Shown here piece after piece: positions 22,275 through 33,480 of a stretch of 64,000 nucleotides of DNA. A program made the translations under genes and the position numbers. The DNA is from Heliopora coerulea. Lineage: Eukaryota > Cnidaria > Anthozoa > Scleralcyonacea > Helioporidae. The notes under the pieces are model-generated. The model was not told the DNA's origin. It did not search any database and worked only from the letters and a program-made list of their open reading frames with translations. Each line of letters starts with the position of its first letter. The stretch's first letter is position 1. Where the stretch lies: assembly GCA_030142905.1 (NCBI GenBank), contig JASJOG010000032.1:525001-589000 (forward strand), in the 5' to 3' direction.

Positions 22275-23159
22275 TGGTTTGTTAATGACGTTCATGAAAC
22301 ATTGAAGGAGTATCCATGTCTTTGGAATGCAACTCTGAATATTTACAGCGATGAACAGAAGGTTGATGTGTTGAGAAATAGCTGCATGACTCAACCTTTT
22401 GATGGAAGATCTCAGAAAAGTCATTCACAGCTTGCAAACATCAATCAAGCAAAGTGAACACTAGATAATGAAAATTACATGTCCAAATGGAAGTTTTTGA
22501 AAGAAGAGATCACGAAGACCTTAAATCTGAAAGTCAATGGTCCAATGATCAAATTTTATAAGATAACAAATTCCTGCGGAATCACTTTCTAAGTGATTAC
22601 AATGACAAACATGATGGTTCAACTGAAAAACCATTCTGCACCAGAAATCAAACTTCAATTGCACTCCCTGAGTACAATTTTTGACAGGGAACATGAGAGA
22701 ATTGAAGGGTCCAAGAGGTCTGGAGCTGGTACAGACTACATGTGTTTCATTATCGAAGCATTTTAAGTCAATGCTTTTCATCAAGCAATGCAAAGACTAG
22801 GATGAATCTGCAAATTAAGTACATCCAAGTCAAACAAAGATGATGAAGAGCTCTCTTTTCTTGGTTCTTTCAAGAAGGTGAGCAAAATGGATAAAATGAA
22901 TGATGTTAACCCTTTAAAGGTCAGGATCCTGTATACACAGGGCAGCAAGAATGAAAGAACAAACAGAAGAAATCGAACTCAACCTTTGAAAGATCAATTC
23001 ATTCATGCTTTGAGAAACAATGGTCAAGACAACAACAGTTCTGTGGACTCTGAAACCAAAACTTTTGCCAAAATGGTTGAGGAAACGTATAGTAGATTTC
23101 ATGCAAGACATAGAACCATTGAAAAAAAAAAAGGATTGGAGATGTTCACAGCACTCTAA
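22275..23159 (+). pseudogene. degraded MADF-type protein
   Basis: A frame at about 22280-22380 encodes VHETLKEYPCLWNATLNIY, which matches the LxExPxLWD...Y core of MADF DNA-binding domains. Further on, WKFLKEEITKTL (about 22490) and an ORF at 22878-23159 with basic NERTNRRNRTQP and a helical EETYSRFHARHRTIEKKKG tail may be the rest. Stops separate the pieces. It could be a second Harbinger partner gene or a host BESS/MADF pseudogene; no transposase lies beside it. Confidence 0.35.
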
Positions 23160-23602
23160 CACCATTATTCATGGTGTTAGGGGCTACTATATATCTTCAA
23201 GATTTGGGCTAAATTCAAGTTTTAGTTTTGGGTAATGTTTCCATTCCACAATATATTTTCTTCAAGCAAATTTTTATGCTACTTCAGTTTCCAACAAAAC
23301 AAAAATATTGCTATTATCATTCTGACTGTTTGTTGGCCAGATTCAAATATACATAGTAGTTTCTATTAATCATCATATCCTGTTCCACTAGCTGTATATG
23401 ACTTTGTACAAGCTTTCCTGGCATTTATTTTTATGTATCCATATACATTCATTTTATACAGATTGTACTAGCACTTCACTGTGACCATCCAACAGTCCAA
23501 GAAAATAACATCCTCCTTTAATTATGTATTGGATTATGGATACAATGCTTTCACTTCTAAATATTTCAAGGTTAAAGAAAATGAAGTAGCACAATAAAAT
23601 CA

Positions 23603-23756
23603 AACATTTCTCCAAGTGAAACAAAGAGAGAAAACTCTACGGCTGGGATACAAACTCTTGACCTTCAGTTTACTAGTCCAAGCGAAACAAACCCACAATG
23701 GGTAAGTAGAGTTTTCCCTACTTACTGATGTGAGTTTGTTTCACTTGAGAAATGTT
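23603..23756. repeat. inverted repeat with tRNA-like core
   Basis: Arms AACATTTCTC...AAGTGAAACAAA and their complement at 23735-23756 enclose a core which on the minus strand reads GGACTAGTAAACTGAAGGTC then AGAGTTTGTATCCCAGC. That second part resembles a tRNA T-arm and B-box (GGTTCGAATCC) with changes. A tRNA-derived SINE or a MITE with a tRNA-like insert would explain it. Confidence 0.45.
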
Positions 23757-24285
23757 AATATCCTTATTCTTATCCTTCACCCAAGTGATAATTTTGTATA
23801 ACTATCAAACATGTATGTTAAATATTGTATTTCTAGTTTGCTGAACACTTCCGTAGCAATAATTATAACAGCTCAATAAGTTGATTTTTTTAGACTGCCA
23901 TAAGAACTCCATTAAAGTTGTCTATCTAATATCTAGCGGGGTATTTTCATGGCCCTAATCAACAACAGCACTAACAAAGCATACATGTTCAGTTGAGCAT
24001 TGCACATTTCTTATATGTGCTGGTGACAAGAACACTGAGGAAATATGGTACTTTTTAACCATCTGTACTTAATCGGTACCCTCAACAATTCCAAATATTC
24101 TATTGAATCAAATTAAGGGTCCTCAGTTTCTGAAAACATTGAATGTCAGACTATCAAGTGAATCCATCAGTCAGATTGAACAACATCCATGTAAAGTAAT
24201 TGTGCAATGGAAAGTTCATATTTGAAAATAGACTAAGTTAGCTAATACCATACTGGGACCACTGCCAAGTCAAGGCACCTTCATT
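23757..24285. other. no gene recognised
   Basis: AT-rich DNA up to the BEL target site. No ORF of note. Confidence 0.25.
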
Positions 24286-24290
24286 GCTAT

Positions 24291-24764
24291 TGGTTTCTCA
24301 GTAACAGAACGCAGTACACGGAATCGTATAATTTGTGGAATATTTATTGTGATGGTATTAAAATGAATTTAAGATGAGTTTAAGATGAATTATTCGATCT
24401 AAGAAAAAGAATTAACAAAATATGGCTAAATATAAAATAGCTTACACGTGCTCAGTTATCATATTCGCCTAATACGTAAATTACATATAAACCGTTATCT
24501 TTACTTACTTCTTGCCGGGTTTCCGCATTCTATATCTTTAAATAGTGTTAAATCTCCAATTATGATTCACAGGTTAGCAAACAGAATAAACAAAACAGAA
24601 TAACCCTACAACAGTTTTACCTGTCCAACGTGCTCTCACGTGTAGACTGCAGTTTATCATATGAGATCATATTACTTGGTGAACCTCGTGCTCCTAATTA
24701 AATGTCAATCAACTTATCTATTATTAAATGTTCTAACAAACGTATGTAGTTCCTCATCGATACA
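24291..24764 (-). repeat. BEL 3' LTR
   Basis: On the plus strand it runs from TGGTTTCTCAG to GATACA; on the sense strand it begins TGTATCG and ends AACCA. It matches 30113-30583 almost base for base. The sense strand just upstream of it is the polypurine tract. Confidence 0.9.
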
Positions 24765-24780
24765 TCCTCCGCCCCCATAA
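24765..24780 (-). promoter_or_regulatory. polypurine tract
   Basis: The sense strand reads ATGGGGGCGGAGGA directly before the 3' LTR, the RNase H-resistant primer for plus-strand DNA synthesis. Confidence 0.7.
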
Positions 24781-24796
24781 AGGGAACTCTTTATCT

Positions 24797-26293
24797 TCAT
24801 TCTTCGTTACCCTCCGCTGGATGGATTACTGCGATCTTTTGAACTGGTCTGGAATACTCTCCCGAAGGGGTTCTTACCTTCACGTTTCTCACTTTCTTAT
24901 CCTCTCCTGGATAAACTTCTGTCACACGTCTGACTCTCCACTTTCCTCTGACTGCCGTCCCATCTTGCACAACGACAACATCATCCACTTGTACATTCTG
25001 TCTCTCCGAGTTCCATTTCTTTCGTGGTACCAATAGGGGAAACACGTCCCTCATCCAACGCCTCCAAAACGAATCTACGATCTTTTGGACGAACTCAACT
25101 CGCTTTCGTGGATTCTTTGTTTCTTGAAACGGTCCTTGTGGGACTTCAGGCGATGCTCTTCCCAGCAACATATCATTGGGGCACAGATACGCACCGTCGT
25201 CAGGATCATTGGTGGGTCTTCTGATGGGTCTTTGATTCACCAGATTTGCTACCTCGAGCAAACAGGTATACAGTTCGAATGGTGTTAAGACGTGTTCACC
25301 GGTCGCTTTCTTGAGGGCCAACTTGCAACTCTTTACTAGTGCTTCTGCTGTTCCATTCTGGTGGGGTGCTGCGGGGGTAATGAATTTCCACCGTACACCT
25401 TTGTCGACACAATACTCTTGCAATATCTTCTTACCATTTTCTTGAAGCATTTTCTTCAGGTCAGTCAAAGCTCCAACAAACTGCATCCCGTTGTCGCTCA
25501 TAATCATCTCGGGATATCCTTGAATAGAGAAAAATCGTCTGAGTGTCTGAATAAACTCCCTTGCCGAGCAATCTGTCGCAATCTCTAAATGCACAGCTCT
25601 TGTATTTAAACACGTGAAGATGACTCCATAGTGCTTGGTTGTCTTGTTACAACTGGTCTTGATGGTTAACGGTCCGAAATAATCACAGGATACGTAGTGG
25701 AAGGGAGGAGTATGAGGTGCTACTCGGAACGGTGGTAGGTTTGCCATCAATTGACTCTCGACTTGTGGGTTCGTTTCTTTACAGACTACGCAATTGGACT
25801 TGATTGTCTTTACCAAGTCATGCACTCTGATGATCCAATAACGTCTTCTAATCTTTGCAGCTGTCGTCGCGATACCCAAATGTCCCATTCTGTGAGCTTC
25901 CTTTGCAATCAATTGCGAAACTCTATGATCGTAAGGTAGTAACGCAGGATGCTTCATCTCATATGAAACTAATGCATTTTCGACACGTCCACTGAATCGG
26001 ATAATACCTTCTTCATCTTCAAACGGAGAAAGTGTTCGGAATTCGTTTCTTTTCAGGTGATCCTTTAGGCACTTTTGCGCTTCATTTATCCAAACCTTTC
26101 GACTTTCCTCGAGCTCGTTCGGAGTTAACGACTCTTCAGCTACAGAATTCTCTTCTCGGACTCTTCGTATCTTTGCCATAGGCTTATTCTTGAATTTTAA
26201 CACCCATGCTGTAACGCGTTGGAGTCTTTTCCAGCTTGAATAATCTTTGCATTCAATCACATTCTTTAACTCGACTGCTTCAGTTGTCACCAT
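24797..26293 (-). CDS. BEL integrase and C-terminal region
   Basis: This open segment of 498 codons is the integrase part of pol. Residues about 110-170 hold the zinc-binding HRMGHLGIATTAAK...CVVC motif. The rve core follows with CDYFGPL (Asp, about 205), MSDNGMQF (Asp, about 265) and the Glu in HQNGTAEALVKS (about 313). A DUF5641-like C-terminal part (VQVDDVVVVQDG...GKWRVRRV) follows, as is usual in BEL/Pao. It is in the same frame as the upstream 778-codon segment, separated by a single TGA at 26321-26323 and nine codons, so this is one pol reading frame with one stop rather than a separate gene. Confidence 0.85.
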   Translation of the reverse strand: MVTTEAVELKNVIECKDYSSWKRLQRVTAWVLKFKNKPMAKIRRVREENSVAEESLTPNELEESRKVWINEAQKCLKDHLKRNEFRTLSPFEDEEGIIRFSGRVENALVSYEMKHPALLPYDHRVSQLIAKEAHRMGHLGIATTAAKIRRRYWIIRVHDLVKTIKSNCVVCKETNPQVESQLMANLPPFRVAPHTPPFHYVSCDYFGPLTIKTSCNKTTKHYGVIFTCLNTRAVHLEIATDCSAREFIQTLRRFFSIQGYPEMIMSDNGMQFVGALTDLKKMLQENGKKILQEYCVDKGVRWKFITPAAPHQNGTAEALVKSCKLALKKATGEHVLTPFELYTCLLEVANLVNQRPIRRPTNDPDDGAYLCPNDMLLGRASPEVPQGPFQETKNPRKRVEFVQKIVDSFWRRWMRDVFPLLVPRKKWNSERQNVQVDDVVVVQDGTAVRGKWRVRRVTEVYPGEDKKVRNVKVRTPSGEYSRPVQKIAVIHPAEGNEE

Positions 26294-26320
26294 TCCAACG
26301 GTTTTCTTCTTTATACATTC

Positions 26321-28657
26321 TCACTCGACCTCGGCTGCATCAGGTTTGCTATCTTCTTTCGGCCATTCTTCCATTGGTTGCTGCAAGAATTCTGGACCGT
26401 TCAACCAACGTCCAGACAAATCAGGAATAGATAAGCTGCAGGATACATCATCGGCAGGATTTTGCTCTGTTGGAATGTGTCTCCATTGGACCGGTTTAAC
26501 ATTGCTTCGAATCTCTCCAACTCGACTTGCTACAAATGGTTTCAGACACTTTACGTTATTCTTTATCCAGGCTAGGACAATCGCACTGTCTGTAAACAAG
26601 ATTCTTTCTTGGAGCTCGATCCGAATTTCTCGCTCGATTGTTTTGCACAGTCTGCTTGCCAATACTGCTGCTTGGAGTTCCAAACGTGGGATGGTCAACT
26701 CTTTCAAAGGGGCTACTCTAGATTTGGCTGTGATAAACTTTACTTTAACTTCACCCGGGGAGCTTTTACTTCTAAGGTATGTGCACGTTCCAAAAGCACC
26801 ACGTGATGCATCTGCAAACACACACAGAATTGGCAGCTCTACTACATTTCGTGGACAAATACATCTCTCGAACGATACGCCATTCAGCTGCTTCATTTCT
26901 TCATAGTATGACGACCGTTTCTTCTGAATACTCGGGGCAAGCTCGTCGTCCCAGTCCACACCTTCTTCCCATAACTCCTGGAGACTTATCTTTGCTCTCA
27001 CAAGAAAAGGCGCGACAAACCCAATTGGATCGTATATTCGAGCGATTTGGCTGAGTATCTTGCGCTTGGTCAGATCAGTAATACCGCCTTTCACAGCTTC
27101 AATTTCGAACTTATACTTTAGGACGTCTCTCACGCAGTCCCAGGATATACCAAGCACTTTCGTGTCGGTTTGACTTTGTGGCATCTTGATTTCATCCAAT
27201 TCCGTCTTACGCTCTTCTAGATCTTTATTCGATTGCCATCCTTTTACTGTGAATCCGCCTGTCTCCAGAATTATGTCTACGCCGCTTGTCAGTGTCTTGG
27301 CTCCTTCCTTCATGTCAACTGAGTCGAGAATGTCGTCCATATAGGTGTTGTCCTTAATGGTTCGTGCAGCTTCCGGATTACTGCTTTCTCCTTCCTCTGC
27401 CGTCTTTTGCAAAGCGATCTGAGCCATGGATGGTGCGGGCTTGTCACTGAACGTCAAAACATTCATTACGTAAATGTCCGGCAGTCTACCCATTTCCAAA
27501 TTTCGCCAAAGGAATCTGTGCACGTGTCTGTCCTCCATAGGAATGAGGACTCGATGGTACATTTTGGATATGTCAGCGGTTACAGCAACCTCTTTTTCTC
27601 TAAAGCGTAGTATAATTCCAAAGAGATCATTCAATAAATCGGGTCCCTTTCGCAAATATTTATTGAGTACATGGCCTTGATATGACGACGACGAGTTGAA
27701 GACTATGCGAACAGGTATGCTTGTACTGTCGGGTCGAAGAACAGCATGGTGCGAAATGTAATGCACTGGACCTTTGTACTCTTCAATTTCCTTTGCTGTC
27801 AACTTGCTCGCAAAGTTCATTTCTTCCATCTCGATAATTTTACAGTTATAGGCGTCGGCCTTGTTTGGTTTCTTCAACAGTCGGCGTTCAGTAGATTCCA
27901 GACGTTTAACTGCTTGCTCTTTATTGTCAGGTAGCTCAGCGGGATTTCTTTTCCATGGGTACAGTATCATTCTCTTTTCTTCTCGATCTAGCTGATTTAA
28001 CTTGTTTGCATCACAGACACAAGGATCAACTTGGACGCCCATTCCTTCTGTTGTCCAAAAATCAGAAAGGTCCACTGGAGAAGTTGTCTTCACATGGAGA
28101 ACGGTGGTTGTCACATTACTTAGATCACTGGGCGTCGAACCAAATATCACCCAACCCAGAGGAAACTCTCTTGCGACCAGATGGTCAACTTGTCTTGTCT
28201 GACCAGTATGCATATGTGCATGATCAATTCCCAAGAGAAGATCCACATGCCCGTTTCCACGTTTGATTTTCTCCCTCGGTAGGTTCAACTGCTCTGCTAG
28301 TGCACTCGATCGGACACCTTTGATTTCTTCACTGGTGCATGGGATTCCAATTGCTCTACCCACATACTTCTTATTCATTTCAGTCACACTCACTTTGTAC
28401 ACTTTTGTTTGAATTTCTTCCTCTTCTCCTCCGACCTTTACAATATTCACAGTTATATCTTGACCACGCAAACGTAGACTGTCCGCAGTCTCTCTTTGAA
28501 TTAAAGTGATTTGGGCTCCAGAGTCAAACAAAATATTTCCGGGCTTGTATACTCCATTAGATCCACAGATATTGGCAGTGATTACTGGTAATATTGTGTC
28601 CTTTTGGTCAGAAATGGAAGCAACACCGACATGAGTTGTTTTGGATTTGTGCAACAA
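26321..28657 (-). CDS. BEL protease, reverse transcriptase and RNase H
   Basis: The segment encodes 778 residues. An aspartic protease lies at the start (LFDSGAQITLI, about residues 44-54). The reverse transcriptase includes VTADISKMYHRV (motif A, about 359) and NTYMDDILDSV (YMDD catalytic box, about 438), both intact. RNase H begins at FADASRGAFGT (about 615) and continues through a TDSAIVLAWI block. All catalytic residues I can check are present. The formal ATG is internal: the frame is continuous upstream with gag except for two TGA codons at about 28730-28745. It ends at a TGA that separates it from integrase. Confidence 0.85.
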   Translation of the reverse strand: MLHKSKTTHVGVASISDQKDTILPVITANICGSNGVYKPGNILFDSGAQITLIQRETADSLRLRGQDITVNIVKVGGEEEEIQTKVYKVSVTEMNKKYVGRAIGIPCTSEEIKGVRSSALAEQLNLPREKIKRGNGHVDLLLGIDHAHMHTGQTRQVDHLVAREFPLGWVIFGSTPSDLSNVTTTVLHVKTTSPVDLSDFWTTEGMGVQVDPCVCDANKLNQLDREEKRMILYPWKRNPAELPDNKEQAVKRLESTERRLLKKPNKADAYNCKIIEMEEMNFASKLTAKEIEEYKGPVHYISHHAVLRPDSTSIPVRIVFNSSSSYQGHVLNKYLRKGPDLLNDLFGIILRFREKEVAVTADISKMYHRVLIPMEDRHVHRFLWRNLEMGRLPDIYVMNVLTFSDKPAPSMAQIALQKTAEEGESSNPEAARTIKDNTYMDDILDSVDMKEGAKTLTSGVDIILETGGFTVKGWQSNKDLEERKTELDEIKMPQSQTDTKVLGISWDCVRDVLKYKFEIEAVKGGITDLTKRKILSQIARIYDPIGFVAPFLVRAKISLQELWEEGVDWDDELAPSIQKKRSSYYEEMKQLNGVSFERCICPRNVVELPILCVFADASRGAFGTCTYLRSKSSPGEVKVKFITAKSRVAPLKELTIPRLELQAAVLASRLCKTIEREIRIELQERILFTDSAIVLAWIKNNVKCLKPFVASRVGEIRSNVKPVQWRHIPTEQNPADDVSCSLSIPDLSGRWLNGPEFLQQPMEEWPKEDSKPDAAEVE

Positions 28658-29905
28658 TGGGTGGTGAGTTGAGGTACATTGGTTTCCGTTCTCGACTTTC
28701 GTACATTGCTTCCGTCTGCTGCAATTCGCTTGTCAGTGGTCTCAGCCTGCTTTCTTTAAACAGCTGAAACACGCGTGGTTAGTCTTTGCTGCGCTTATCT
28801 GGTCGTCTACACTCTTTGCTGCGAACCTTTCACATTGATCTGGCCAGTGATTCGAGTTACTACAGAACCAGCACTTGTGTCGGATTTTACCACCAACCTC
28901 AGCCTCTCCGTACACCATATTGACTTGTTGATGATTGGGACCACTTCGAACTGGAGCTGTGGCACGCATTCTCGACTTCATTTCGATCGTCATCCAGTTT
29001 ATTAGGTTATTCAACGTAGCTGATTTTGCTTCGCGTTCAAGATCTCTAGACCACACTTTCCGGTCATCAGGGCACATCTTTTGCTCAATAATGGAAAGCA
29101 TGTGACTTGTCCATGTCATTAGGGATTCCCACTTCTTTTAGTGTATTGTAACATCATCTCACTAGATGTACCAGGTCGCAGAATCGTGCATCCTCCCCAT
29201 CACTTAGTGGTTTAAATTTCACAATGTCCTGCGTGATGGTGTCCGCCACAAACCAGGGGTCCCCATATATAGAATCCAGGTATTCCCACGCAGCATCGTA
29301 ATCAGATCCAATACCTTTTATCAACTCCAGTGGCTTGTCTTTTAAACAAGTGCGCAACAGGGTGATAGCGTCTCTTTTAGCATATCTAGACTCAATAGCA
29401 TGTTTGAAATCGGCTCGAAAAATCACATTCACGGACATCACCAGAAAACTTGGGCAATTTGGGTTTCTCCATTTGAAACCCACAGGGTTTGGTGCCAGAA
29501 ACAGTTCCTACTTGGCTGTCTATTTCAGATTGTAACACAATTTGGCCTTGACTCTGTTCAGGTTTGCTTAGTATAGATGTAGATGGGCTGCTGACAACTG
29601 TTTCTTCCTTGGTATTAACGAGACTTGCTTGGGGACTCTCAATCACACTGCTGTTTTCTCTACTGGTACTTGGCTGGGTTCAAATTACTTGCGCTGTCTA
29701 GGTTTTGCATTCCTAACATTCCTGAAGCCTTTTGCTCATTTATTTCTACATTATTTTCGCTATTCTTGGCAGAAACTCCTTCTGTATAGTGTTTAGCATC
29801 GATGTCAAGCTTAAGAAAGTTATTTTGACAATCCTCTAACCACTGTCCCTCTGTCTCAAAGTCCTCATCCTCAACTATGAAATTTGCGTACTCATCATGT
29901 TTCAA
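28658..29905 (-). pseudogene. BEL gag
   Basis: Gag is spread over four ORF pieces: an acidic N-terminal part (29905-29660), a Ser/Gln-rich linker with PKLPKFSGDVRE (about 29450), the DUF1759 capsid-like region (RYAKRDAITLLRTCLKDKPLELI, given by position 29330-29400) and a CCHC knuckle, CWFCSNSNHWPDQC, near 28830 followed by NHACFSCLKKAG. A TGA after HLVR (about 29155), a frame change near 29110 and two TGAs after KKAG stop translation. Several of these TGAs lie where arginine is expected. Confidence 0.75.
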
Positions 29906-30112
29906 GACAACATTATCAAAGGCTTGCTTAACTTACACAAGGTAATTGCTTACCTCCTCCATGGGTCTTTTCTGCTCTTGTAGTATGACCAAAGCCTTTC
30001 CTAATCGCGTCAACGTAGCTTTCGCAGTTTGGTGTTGTATTTTCGCTGTCTTCATATTCACAATTCACATACAGAACTTCCACTCATATAATCCTCCCGA
30101 AATCAAATGTTG

Positions 30113-30583
30113 TGGTTTCTCAGTAACAGAACGCAGTACACGGAATCGTATAATTTGTGGAATATTTATTGTGATGGTATTAAAATGAATTTAAGATGAG
30201 TTTAAGATGAATTATTCGATCTAAGAAAAAGAATTAAAATATGGCTAAATATAAAATAGCTTACACGTGCTCAGTTATCATATTTGCCTAATACGTAAAT
30301 TACATATAAACCGTTATCTTTACTTACTTCTTGCCGGGTTTCCGCATTCTATATCTTTAAACAGTCTTAAATCTCCAATTATGATTCACAGGTCAGCAAA
30401 CAGAATAAACAAAACAGAATAACCCTACAACAGTTTTACCCGTCCAACGTGCTCTCACGTGTAGACTGCAGTTTATCATATGAGATCATATTACTTGGTG
30501 AACCTCGTGCTCCTAATTAAATGTCAATCAACTTATCTATTATTAAATGTTCTAACAAATGTATGTAGTTCCTCATCAATACA
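30113..30583 (-). repeat. BEL 5' LTR
   Basis: The transcribed strand begins TGTATTGATGAGG at 30583 and ends AACCA at 30113, followed by the internal region. Compared with the 3' LTR it lacks three bases (about 30236) and has about eight substitutions, some of them C/T changes. Confidence 0.9.
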
Positions 30584-30589
30584 GCTATT

Positions 30590-31010
30590 GTTATTACTGC
30601 ATGTAGGTGAAAATATCCAACCACCACCAGTTGCTGGAACTTCTGAGTCAATAAGTGAAGGAGGGATGGTTACTGTGAGTAAAGAACAAAACAGAACAAA
30701 ATTAGGCCACAATATACTATGTCAAATAATTTAACACTTTATTCATGTGGGCAGTATATGTAGGAGGGAGGTACACTGACAGCAAAAGTGTGGATGTATT
30801 CCACATTTTTTATGCAGTTGGAAGGCAAGCCAGGATATGCTATAGATTATATATCAACCCAGCCTTGCCATGCTTACATTTTGTATGAGGAAATCAGGTA
30901 CAAAAGACAAACATGCTGGTCAAAAGTGCTGATCTGTGTATGCCTTGCTGCCTTATACAGTAACCCTCTCTCTTTCCCTTAATATCCCCAGGTTATCTGT
31001 GCCTGGCCAT
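30590..31010. other. possible exon, otherwise anonymous
   Basis: On the plus strand GCATGTAG precedes an open stretch reading ENIQPPPVAGTSESISEGG, ending at a GTGAGT donor-like site (about 30676). It could be an exon of a Harbinger partner gene for the adjacent relic. No domain supports this. Confidence 0.2.
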
Positions 31011-31019
31011 TTAAAGTAC

Positions 31020-31840
31020 ATGGGAGAGAAATTTACAAATCAAACTTGGTAGAGCACACTCTAAAAGACCAAGAGATGCATAAAGTTTTAGAGATTTCAC
31101 CTCAAAAAGTTGTGAAGGACAAGAATTGCCAAGACAATCTTGGTGACAAAAGTGGGTTCTAGAAGAATCTGAAACAGATAGAGAGTACTCGGATCCCAAA
31201 GTATTCCAAATCCATTATTGATATTCTATAATTGAATACTCATTCTTCATTACTCAAATGTGTGTGGGGATAGGGTTTCATAAGGTATGGTGTTAGTCAA
31301 AAAGCATCATCACCACTCAAAATGTAAGGAATAGGCCTTGATCTTCCAGGAAATGATTTAGAAGAGGGTACACACAACCTGTTCTTTCCATTACTGAGAA
31401 GTTTATCTGGGTCACTTTTCTGCCAGATTGGACAATTTAGTACATGACTGCCTATGCCTGCCTTTCAACGTTCATAATTTGGACCCAAAATTACTAGTAG
31501 AAATATGTTGGGATCCTGAGTTGTGTAATAGTTTGTTTGCCACCTATATGACCAATTCCATTAAGGAAATTCCAGAGGCTTTTAAACAATTTGGCAATGT
31601 TTGGCCATTCTTCAGTGCCCAGGTTCTTAAAGTAGACCATTCCAGAGACTTGGTAAAGTGCTTCATAACAGTTCAACAGCTGTTGAAATCAGTCTCCTAC
31701 TAATGCATCAACCATATTCCAAAGACTGAGAAGTTCCTCCTGTTGCCAGGAACCTCAGAGTGACACCTAATCTTTCTTCAAGTTTGAAATTGGGTCTTAA
31801 TACTGTGTAGTTTTTGCACATTTCATGGGCAATTTTCCCA
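31020..31840 (-). pseudogene. PIF/Harbinger transposase relic (Harbinger-C)
   Basis: The minus strand shows EERLGVTLRFLATGGTSQSL and RISRRLIS-like sequence (about 31740-31800), then WNFLNGIGHIGGKQ (about 31560, where WNFPNCIGAIDGKH is usual, so the first catalytic Asp reads Gly), and in other frames a PYLMKPYP-like block (about 31280). This is the block order of the HARBI1 family. Many stops and frame changes make it an old relic. Confidence 0.6.
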
Positions 31841-32505
31841 AGAAAAAAATTCTGAATTCTTGAAGGACAAGCTCTTCCACCAAAAGATGATACATTTCCC
31901 TCACCTCTCTAGTGCCAAGCACTTTTTGTCTGTTATTGTTCACTATTGAGATTTCATATTTGGCGCCAATTTGCTTCAGCTTTGCAGCAAAAACCTGACC
32001 TACCCCGGTTTTCCCATGTCCAAAAACATCGAAATAATTGCAAGTTGCACAAACTGCTTTGCACCATGTAACAAAAAATTTGAGTTAAAGGGTTAAAGGC
32101 TGCTTAATGTGAATTTAGGACTGGGGGTAAGTATTTGTAAATAAAACATGTTCTCATCAACAGCATTTTGTCCTTCGAGTTTGAAATACATAAAAAGAAA
32201 AATGGTCTATGTCTGTATGAGAACTCTGTACTGCTAAACTTTTGGTGAAGATGAGTTAACAAATTCGGGATTGAAGTTTACTGCAATTGAGATAACTTCG
32301 CAAATATGCTCTGATTTAGCAGTTTAGTTGAATTTAACCTTTACAAAATGTATCTGTTTACTGAAAAATTATTTTCGTTTGTATAACTAGTCCTCTTCAC
32401 TTACATTTAAAAAAATAAATAGGGAGGGGCATTACAGTCCTGAAGTAATTTTGGTATACATATGACTTTTACATTAAAATCTAAATGTTATTTTATTTCT
32501 CCACC
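31841..32505. other. no gene recognised
   Basis: A minus-strand frame at about 31850-32030 (GHGKTGVGQVFAAKLKQIG) may be the N-terminal extension of Harbinger-C. The remainder is AT-rich without ORFs. Confidence 0.2.
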
Positions 32506-32511
32506 TTGTAA

Positions 32512-33480
32512 TTAATAAGTTTTGTTAATTTTTCCAAATTTGGTGTCTGAATCGGAGTGACATGAAATGACTGGTTCACAACCAATCACTGTATTGGGAT
32601 GGCATTGTCTTTTAGGTAGGCAGCAAAAACGTATACTGCTATTGTAGATGGCATTAGGGACATATTTGATCCTATCACCAAGCCTTTGTGTCATTCTACC
32701 TACGTACTTGCATTCATATTGACAGACAACAAAAAAACAGGTATAGACTTTCTTCGAGTCAGCGACGTGATGGCTGATGTCAAAAAATGCTTCCAAGTTC
32801 TTTTAATATTTTTCCAACACATGAATCCATGGAATTTTTAAGTAAACCAGACACCAAAAGTCTGTTCCTTGGCATCTTTGTTATTATGAATGATTTTATC
32901 TAATCATCGACCTGGATATCCATTTCAGTTCTCCTATTTCACTCTCAATAAATTCCTCTGAAGATATCTTCCACATTTAACAAGCACTAATTTTTGTTGT
33001 CTAGAACAAAATGAATCAAAGCAAGTATAAAGACTTCTTAAAGTGGATTTTCCATCAACAATGGTCAAAAAGTAGCATTCTTCCTTGTGAACCAATACAT
33101 GCAGTCAAGCCATTTTTAAAGAGTAGGTATGAGATTGTTGTTTCATTGTCAAAAATGGCAAATGTATCATCAACATATAATTTATACCAACTAGGTGTGT
33201 GGAATGGTTAAGATTCATACCGAACCTAATGGAGAACCTGTAGCTACACTATCAGAATGTTGAAACATTGTCTCAAACTAAATTCAACATCCTTTGTGGT
33301 CATGGTCATTAATTTATCATAAGCATCTCGTGAGATCAGTGGTGGTTAAATCATATGCCATGTTCCTTTCACGAAATTCAGAAAAAGAATATTCTTTCTA
33401 TTAACTACAAATCTAATCTCAGATTGCAACCTTAACAATCCAACCTTTCAGGTGGATCATCTGGATTGAATTGCAAACTT
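32512..33480 (-). pseudogene. Penelope-like element relic: RT and GIY-YIG
   Basis: A reverse transcriptase catalytic box YVDDTFAIFDNE (about 33170) is preceded in other frames by FVVNRKNILFLNFVKGTW (about 33390). Downstream an ORF (32796-32512) reads VYTCFFVVCQYECKYVGRMTQRLGDRIK by position, the GIY-YIG-type endonuclease of Penelope-like elements (GIY here as CKYVG). RT followed by GIY-YIG is diagnostic of the group. This relic is more divergent than the three nested in Polinton-B and is not palindromic. Confidence 0.6.

Larger units (their letters stand above)
24291..30583 (-). mobile_element. BEL/Pao LTR retrotransposon, nearly intact
   Basis: A 6.3 kb element is bounded by LTRs of 474 and 471 bp that differ at roughly eight bases plus one 3-bp indel. 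It is flanked by GCTAT on both sides (24286-24290 and 30584-30588), the expected 5-bp duplication. Gag, protease, RT, RNase H and integrase lie in order on the minus strand. Low LTR divergence indicates recent insertion, but gag and pol carry TGA stops and a frameshift. Confidence 0.9.

Noticed and set aside
24821..25588. four plus-strand ORFs of 66-75 residues
   Set aside because: All antisense to the BEL integrase.
26247..26906. 219-residue plus-strand ORF
   Set aside because: Antisense to the BEL RNase H region, which has intact motifs on the minus strand.
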